A stretch of DNA of 64,000 bases. Source: Liolophura sinensis (taxonomy: Eukaryota > Mollusca > Polyplacophora > Chitonida > Chitonidae). Under the pieces are notes generated by a model. It did not search any database and was not told the DNA's origin. It worked only from the letters and a program-made list of their open reading frames with translations. Positions 57,502-64,000 of this stretch are shown piece after piece (position 1 is the first letter of the stretch; each line of letters begins with the position of its first letter). Location: positions 5,465,501 through 5,529,500 of the forward strand of contig NC_088303.1 of assembly GCF_032854445.1 (NCBI RefSeq), written 5' to 3'. The translations under genes and the position numbers were made by a program.

Positions 57502-58044
57502 TTATTCGTTCACACTGTCAGATTTAAACCAGTTCAGTAACGGCAACAGCGTCATGGAAATGCGAAAAATTTTTATACAGCTACTCTTTTTAATTTTTTC
57601 TTTTTCATAGTCATATGTAATTCCAGTAGCAGAGCTATAGAGGACATTTGGCTTGTATTGAGCTCTCCCCGGTAAAATTTTCCCGCCTTTGACAGAAGCA
57701 TATATGACAATCGCATTATGGGATACAAACTGAACCAATGTTTTTATTCGACCATTTTCCCTAAGATTTTTTCTAGAATTCGGTCCGTTAGATCTTTGGA
57801 ACGATTGTGTCTTGGATGATTGAGATAGTAAGGTTGTTATTACATAAGAACGTCTCTCTTGACAGGTGATATGATATATGTCGTTTTGTCCAGAGCCTAA
57901 TATGTCTGCTAGATCATTCCCGGGCATAGCCACCCCAAAAGCAAAGTTATAACAAATATTTGAAATAGACGTGAGCCTTTGGGCAGTAATCCGGATCTGT
58001 TTAGTGCTCGCTGTTAATGCTCGAAAGAGAGGCCTTTTCATCAC
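57502..58044 (-). CDS. Unrecognised 180-codon frame, possible exon
   Basis: This is the longest non-repetitive frame outside the mobile genes, with a true ATG (58044), stop at 57502 and mixed composition. It has a basic N-terminal part (MMKRPLFRALTASTKQIRI) and a Ser/Asn/Lys-rich middle. A segment ASVKGGKILPGRAQYKP (about 115-131) and a Lys-rich stretch KEKIKKSS follow. There is no signal peptide, transmembrane helix or motif I know. No flanking splice sites or repeats were found. It may be chance in AT-rich DNA, a decayed transposon gene, or a single-exon gene. Confidence 0.2.
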   Translation of the reverse strand: MMKRPLFRALTASTKQIRITAQRLTSISNICYNFAFGVAMPGNDLADILGSGQNDIYHITCQERRSYVITTLLSQSSKTQSFQRSNGPNSRKNLRENGRIKTLVQFVSHNAIVIYASVKGGKILPGRAQYKPNVLYSSATGITYDYEKEKIKKSSCIKIFRISMTLLPLLNWFKSDSVNE

Positions 58045-61000
58045 GGTAGCAGTTATACCCTTTGTAGATCCTTCTGAGTTGTTATCTGTTCAAACTCAGT
58101 CATCTCTATAAACGGCACTGTACAAAAAGAGTGTGTGTTTTTGTTTTGATGGACGGACTAAGAGCCCCAGAGATTTGGTCTTTTCGCATTGCTTTTCATG
58201 GAAATCTTTATTAAATATGTTAACGGCGAAAGCATTAGGGGAATTCTATTACAATAATGTATAAAAAAAAACTGTAATTAACATCAGTACATTTTAGGGT
58301 TTCAGGCCATGCAAGTTTTAATCTTTATTGTATCTGTTAGAGTTAGTATTATTCGCATTTTGTGAGAAAACAGCGAAATAAATATTTATAAAACATCAGT
58401 ATGTTCTGAAGTTGTGATAAAGTTTGGAAACTTTAGTGACTTACCGGTAATGTTGGGTTTTGTGTAAAACAAACACAATCCACTATGGCTGATGAGAATG
58501 AGCAGAAATTAAAGGTGTAGATGTGCAAAACATTTTCATGGTCATTTTGTTCATGAGAGTTTTGTTGGTTGAACGTTGTACAAGCTCGATATTGAGTGAA
58601 AATGTCATGTCACAAATTAACTCGTTATTGGCCATGCACTGTAAAACCTTTGCAGTGGAAAATAGTCCTGTCTGATATATTTTGCACGCCAATTTCGAAC
58701 ATGCAATTTTTGGAAAAACCCGACGAGATGTCCTCAAACCGGACGAGGTCCTTAATAAAAGAAGCAAAAGACACAACCTTAAAGATTAATATCTACCCAA
58801 GGCAAGGAGGCAAATTTTACATAATCGGCAAACCGGAAGTAGGATATGCCAAAAACAAAAACTCATTTTTTCAGATTTCAAAATTGAAAAACTGCAGTCA
58901 GGATGGCATCACAGAAATGCGTGAAATTTAGGTATGACATTGAGATGAACTTTGGCGAGCAAATATTTGAGAGCTCATAGTCAAGTGAACTGACGGGCAT
59001 ATTGGGTTGATGTAAAAACATTTGATTCAATACTTTCTCCGACTGACTAAATTTAGCTCTCGTAATAATCGTTCGCTGCAAGCTATTTTAGAAAAGAAGA
59101 ATGAAATGTTTGAGCAAATTAGTTTTGAGCTGATACAGCGGATAGGGCTATATACGTACTGACTATGTACATACTGATTTGGAAAATCGTTGAGCTGTGT
59201 CAAAAAAAAACCACAGGACAGCATGCCTTCAAAAGTTGTCCAAAGGCCGATTTACTACATCTGGTACAATTACATTTACTTGTTATAAAGTGTGTATACA
59301 ATATGCATTGATGGATCAGAAGGACCTTCACTTTCTAGTGAATTGTTCCGTGCCCCCAAAACTTGCCCTTCCTTTATCTTTGCATGTACTTATAGCTTTG
59401 TTTTGCAAACTTCGTCTGCAATACAATAAGTCTTTGAGCTGTCCCTTGAAATTTGATTTTGTAACATGTGTGATTTTGAACGTGTGTAATATTCGAAGAA
59501 ACTGATCAAAGCTACAAACGTAAAGCCTGCACAAAACTCTAGAGTAAAGCATGCTGATTTACGGCTTCATCAGCGAAAGCCTTTAAATGGCATTATTCTA
59601 CTTGAGTAGATGTTAAAGCGTATTCATTTAACATAGACTTATAGGAGTTAATTTTTTATCACGTCTGAGGCAAAAAAACCTTGACGAATATGTAGACTGG
59701 CCAGTAAACTTTTCAATGCCATGGGTTACTTGATTTGGCGGTCGATTGATATGAAAATGCTTTAAGAGTCTTCCTTTCCAAAACCACTCAAGCGGTCAAG
59801 GTGAAGTTTAAACCACCTTTCGGCCTTTCCGGTAATTCTGTTTCAGTCATGTTGTGTAAATTATTACTTTTTAATCCCGAGTAGTCAAACTAAAACCGTC
59901 TGTGAGTTACATTTACCGGGTGCCAGATTTTTCCGGTTAGGTGTGACCACGTGCTTACTATCACACTACTGTCGATGTTTTAGTTGTGATCCCTATTCTG
60001 TAGTATTTTATTCTACCCGGCTAAAAGCATTTATTGCTTCTGATCTTTCGTTTTCAGGAGAAGGGGTGATGGGGCAACTGACGTGCTGAATGCATTCATC
60101 CCACACACACAGGTTTGACGTTGATAAACAAAATCCAGAAATTTTCTCTGCTGTTTTTAACTTCATTTCTATTCCGAAATAAGTACAAAGGCAAAGCAGA
60201 CCTACAGAGAGAATCAAGCTGATCGCTCAGTTATATAGCCAAGTATCCGTCTTCTATCCGTCTTCTATCCGTCTTCCTCCGAGTTCACTCCCCACTCGGA
60301 TTATACACAATGACTTCAAACCAGCCTGTGAATATGTCGGCAATCGGATGGGCCTCCCACGAGAAATACACTGACATGAATGACAGAAATAATGTAGAAA
60401 ATGGTGATAGATTCACAGGAAGAAAAGTACAAATAGGGATAGTGTTAATGGAGATTCCCAGCTAAGCTTGTTCCTCGACCGATGGCAGAAAGTAAGCAGC
60501 AGATTTATAATACAGATTAAAGACAGGGAGGCTGGAGTATCAGAAGAAACGCCATGCTGGATTTGTGGTTGTCACCTTGGGTTGTCATGTCTGGAGTCTG
60601 CGGTGCTTGTGTGAACAAGAATTTTAGACTGTCTTATGACTTATACAACGCCGAAACCAAAATAGCGGAAGAGTTTGAAGTACGAAATATCGTCAGACTA
60701 TCCCTTCCTCGTGGAACAAACAAAATGGTTTTTATCTCGCATGTGTGGGAGGGGACAGTTTGTAGGCCTACTTCGAAGTCCTATGTTTTATATAATAGAT
60801 CGTACCTGGAATTCAATCTGAGGTAGCTTTGCCTCCCACATGCTGTCGACTAGAGATGAATTTGTTTTCGCATTTGGCGTGCAAGAAAATCGGAGCAGAA
60901 CCGATGTATTAAGCGATGCGAAAGTCAGAGACAGTGGATTCATTGTACAAGTCTTTGTCTATCAGCATGCTACGTCTCATAAGCGATATGGTTTTGGGTG

Positions 61001-61990
61001 CTGACGGTGTAATCCCTTTGATTGAAACGTTTTCCAGCCTAAGGTTAAATGTACATTTCTAGATCACTTAAATAGGAAATTGAACGAGTTTCTCAAATAT
61101 TACCTCAGGCTAGTACATCTACACCGTAAGGTGTTCGCGAAGGCACAAGCCCTGGCGTTATCCGTGGAGATGGGGAGGTTGGGTTGAGGTGGTGAAAATG
61201 AGTGGCCCACGGCACTGGCGTGGCAGTTTAAGCAGTATTCCCTTCCTTGGCAACTGCCAGTCTCGTCAAATTTCGAAGTCATACATGTACGTGGGAAAGT
61301 ACGTCAGTGACTTTCCAAAAAACCGTGGTTTATACTCTCGTGATTCACGCAGCCTGCGTTCACCTGCATGGTATGCAACTGCTTGTTATTGCATAAATGA
61401 AAACTTCCAGAGTATGCAATCCATTAAATAAATTAAACCTGCCCGAATTTGTATTCATTTAGAACCTATTAAAGCAAACAAATAATTCCGACTTAGCAAC
61501 GTGTTATCTTGTCAGTAATAAATCTTGATGTTATATATTTGTCTGCATGTTTCTCTTGAAGAAAAATCAGAGCCTTAATATTTTCTTTAGTAAAAAGTAG
61601 CGTAATTTGTAGCACTGCAAGAAAGACTGAAAAAAAATAATGGAAATTTTAGACGAAGCCGGAAAACCTGAAGCGTGACCGCAAATCCCTTGTGTTCCAA
61701 AACATCTTCCAGAGAATACAGAAAGAGAATATGGAGTAAAAAAATAATGAAACATGTCTATGTGAAAAATAAACAAAAAACACCAATAGCTATTGTGTGG
61801 TTCTTTGAACTATTGAGAAATTGATATTGCCTGTTTTTCAAGATTACAGCCTGGCATTTCGCTTCTAACTAATTAAGGCTGTATCACGGTGGTTAAATGT
61901 TGACAGCGTCTGCTTTTCATGCAAAACAAGGGTTTAATACCCAGTAGGGTTATTTCTAAAAAAGTTTTACAATGTTTAAATCCCTCGTAA
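58045..61990. other. Long AT-rich stretch, nothing recognised
   Basis: Small frames on both strands only. gtcttctatcc is repeated three times in tandem at 60250-60280. The plus frame at 60554-60826 (90 codons, true ATG) has mixed composition but no motif. No SINE or array. Confidence 0.5.
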
Positions 61991-61994
61991 AAGG

Positions 61995-62460
61995 ACAAGA
62001 AAACATAAGGAAACACGCACGGGGAAGGCGAACCAGCACATTCAAAAGAAAACATGCACGGGGAAGGTGAAACACACACAGGTACAAAGAAAAAAGCACA
62101 GGGCAAACACTTTCTGGGATGAGGAAACTTAAATGAAGAAGCACACGAAGGACTGAAAAAACGTGTACAAGGAAGAGGAAACATCCAAGCTGACGATGAA
62201 ACATGCTCAGGAATCAGAGAACACATACATAGATGTGGAATCACGCAAGCGGAAACACGCAGACGGATGAAGAAACATATACAAGGACTTCAAAACACGC
62301 ACAGAGACGAAGAGTAACACACAAGAAAAAGGAAACACATTCAGGGATGAGAGAACACACACAAACGTTGAATCACGTATGAGGATATGAGGCGAGAGGC
62401 GTTGAAACGTGCATGAGATCGAGGAAGCACGCACCAGACAAACAAAACACACAGAGGGAC
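61995..62460. repeat. Degenerate purine/CA-rich repeat of about 20-27 bp
   Basis: Variants of gaaacacgcacggggaagg, gaaacacacacagg and gaggaaacac follow each other irregularly over about 465 bases, as in an old decayed minisatellite. The minus frames of 81-123 codons rich in Ser, Cys, Phe and Pro come from this bias. Confidence 0.7.
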
Positions 62461-62470
62461 AGACAGTCTT

Positions 62471-62727
62471 ATTTATTCATTTGACTGGTGTTTTACGCCG
62501 TACTTAAGAATATTTCACTTATACGCTGGCGGCCAGCGTTATGGTCGGAGGAAACCGGGCTGAGCCTGCAGCAAACCCACGACCATCCGCAGGTTGCTGG
62601 AAGACCTTCCTACGTAAAGGAAACCAGCATGAGCTGGACTTGAACTCACAGTGACCGCATTGGTGAGAGGTTCCTGAGTCATTTCACCGCGCTAGCGCGC
62701 TAACTAACTGAGCCACGGAGGCTCCTG
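62471..62727 (-). mobile_element. SINE family 1, near full length
   Basis: Tail ttatttattcatttgactgg, body and tRNA-like head ending ccacggaggctcc on plus. The ccgtcggaggaag site is shortened. A short match gacaga flanks both ends and may be the remains of a target duplication. Confidence 0.9.
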
Positions 62728-64000
62728 ACAGAGAATCATATCTGGAAAGTTACTTGAAAATATCTTTGAAAAGTGAACCAACAGTGAAAGTCAGCACGCA
62801 TAGTACGCCACAGAGTGGTCATTCTTCGCAGGCGTTGTTTTCTATCTCTAATGTAAATATTGTTTTTTTTTAGCTATTTATGTATATATTTGATTGATTT
62901 AGTGTCTATTAATGCACTGAAGAACATCTGTCTTGTGCAACAGTGCATGGTCAACCTAGTGGGTGACAAACTGACTTAAAACGTGTTTTCTTTTCTTTTC
63001 TGAGGCTGAGACCAAACAAAGGGAGTCTATTTAACTAAATCACTCAGAGTGAATGAGAGACGAGTGATAAATGACCAGGAAGTCTTGTCCGCTATATACA
63101 TAACCGACTCGCTATTACATGTTCACAGATTACATCTGCCGACAAGGGAACTAACTATAATCCTTGGGTTAATAAATAAGAATAATTGAAAACATTCAAA
63201 TGTTGGAAAATTGAAGTACGACACTTCATTTTGCAATAAATATTAACGGACTTGCTTGCAGAGAACAAAGACATATTCTTATAGTAATTTTGAACATTAC
63301 AAGTTCGAGATGCAAAGAAATGATGGGTACAGATTAGCGGGAAAATCTCTAAATGACCTACTCCTGTTCGAGTCACGCATATTGAGAATGTTAAACTGCT
63401 ATTATATGTACGGTATATAACGCCCAGTGTACACAATCAACCAACAGACCAATTAATCAAACACTCCATGCACATAATAATCACAAAATAATCGCTGTAC
63501 AGCTTACTGGCATAGCTAGAGAACACCATATATTACTTGTATTGCACACTGGTAGGTCATACAAGGCTGTGGCGAGATGGTAATGCTGTTCTGTTGTTTT
63601 ATCATTATACGTGTAACTCACCATATGTTACGAAAGCGCCTGTAGCGTGCTGTAAGATGATTGAGTAACAAGACTACTAACTTAAATAAGTCTTAACTTG
63701 TGACAATATGCCTGAACTTCAATTTGAATATAAACGTTAATTTCCAATTTTGTCGTGAAAGTCTAACATAACCCTGACTTCAAAAAATCTCCTGGGTAAG
63801 CACAATAAACGCTTTAAAAGTTAAAACTAGTGTGACCTAAGTCTAAGTGAGTTTCGTGATCGTGGCCCAGGAGCCTGTTTCAAAAATTTGTTTACAAGAA
63901 AGTTTACTTGGTGTTGAGTTGCCTTTATCTAAATGCATTTTATATCTGTACAGCATACGTTGTCACGGTAGTTAAGGGCTTACGTGGCTGAATGAGCTTC
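62728..64000. other. No recognised feature
   Basis: AT-rich to the end of the window. No gene, SINE or array seen. Confidence 0.4.

Overview
This is nuclear DNA of a metazoan and very probably a marine mollusc or another lophotrochozoan. I cannot name the species. It is AT-rich and almost free of long open frames. It is packed with tRNA-derived SINEs, minisatellites and relics of DNA transposons, and introns have GT..AG ends. The family recognitions below (His-Cys box endonuclease, Mutator-like transposase, Tc1 transposase, LINE reverse transcriptase, Maverick/Polinton capsid and polymerase) are made by eye from motifs, not by database search.

Layout. 1-3.1 kb: AT-rich and non-coding, with a patch rich in 'gtgttaa'. 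3.15-7.57 kb: a composite mobile unit. Two nearly identical 453-bp direct repeats flank an intact I-PpoI-like His-Cys box endonuclease gene (plus strand) and a convergent, twice frame-shifted Mutator-like transposase gene (minus strand). The right repeat is split by a 238-bp solo LTR. 8.2-11.5 kb: a pair of 380-bp inverted repeats, about 98% identical, enclosing the one convincing cellular gene, a two-exon minus-strand gene of 248 codons preceded by a cluster of CRE-like sites. 11.5-24.4 kb: local duplications, SINE copies and three large tandem arrays with 88-, 45- and 48-bp units. 24.4-36.5 kb: mostly empty, with SINEs, short minisatellites and a LINE tail. 36.5-45 kb: two pairs of old diverged duplications, a Tc1-like transposase relic and SINEs. 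48.4-54.2 kb: a GC-richer island holding the wreck of a Maverick/Polinton (adintovirus-like) element, with capsid genes on plus and a protein-primed DNA polymerase fragment on minus, all broken. 54.2-64 kb: an L1-like fragment, two more minisatellites, a degenerate CA-rich repeat, one more SINE and otherwise nothing recognisable.

There is no operon logic here. The genes that belong together are the endonuclease/transposase pair in the 3-7 kb unit and the capsid/polymerase set of the Polinton relic. The most interesting objects are the endonuclease-plus-transposase unit with terminal direct repeats, and the small gene sitting between young inverted repeats.
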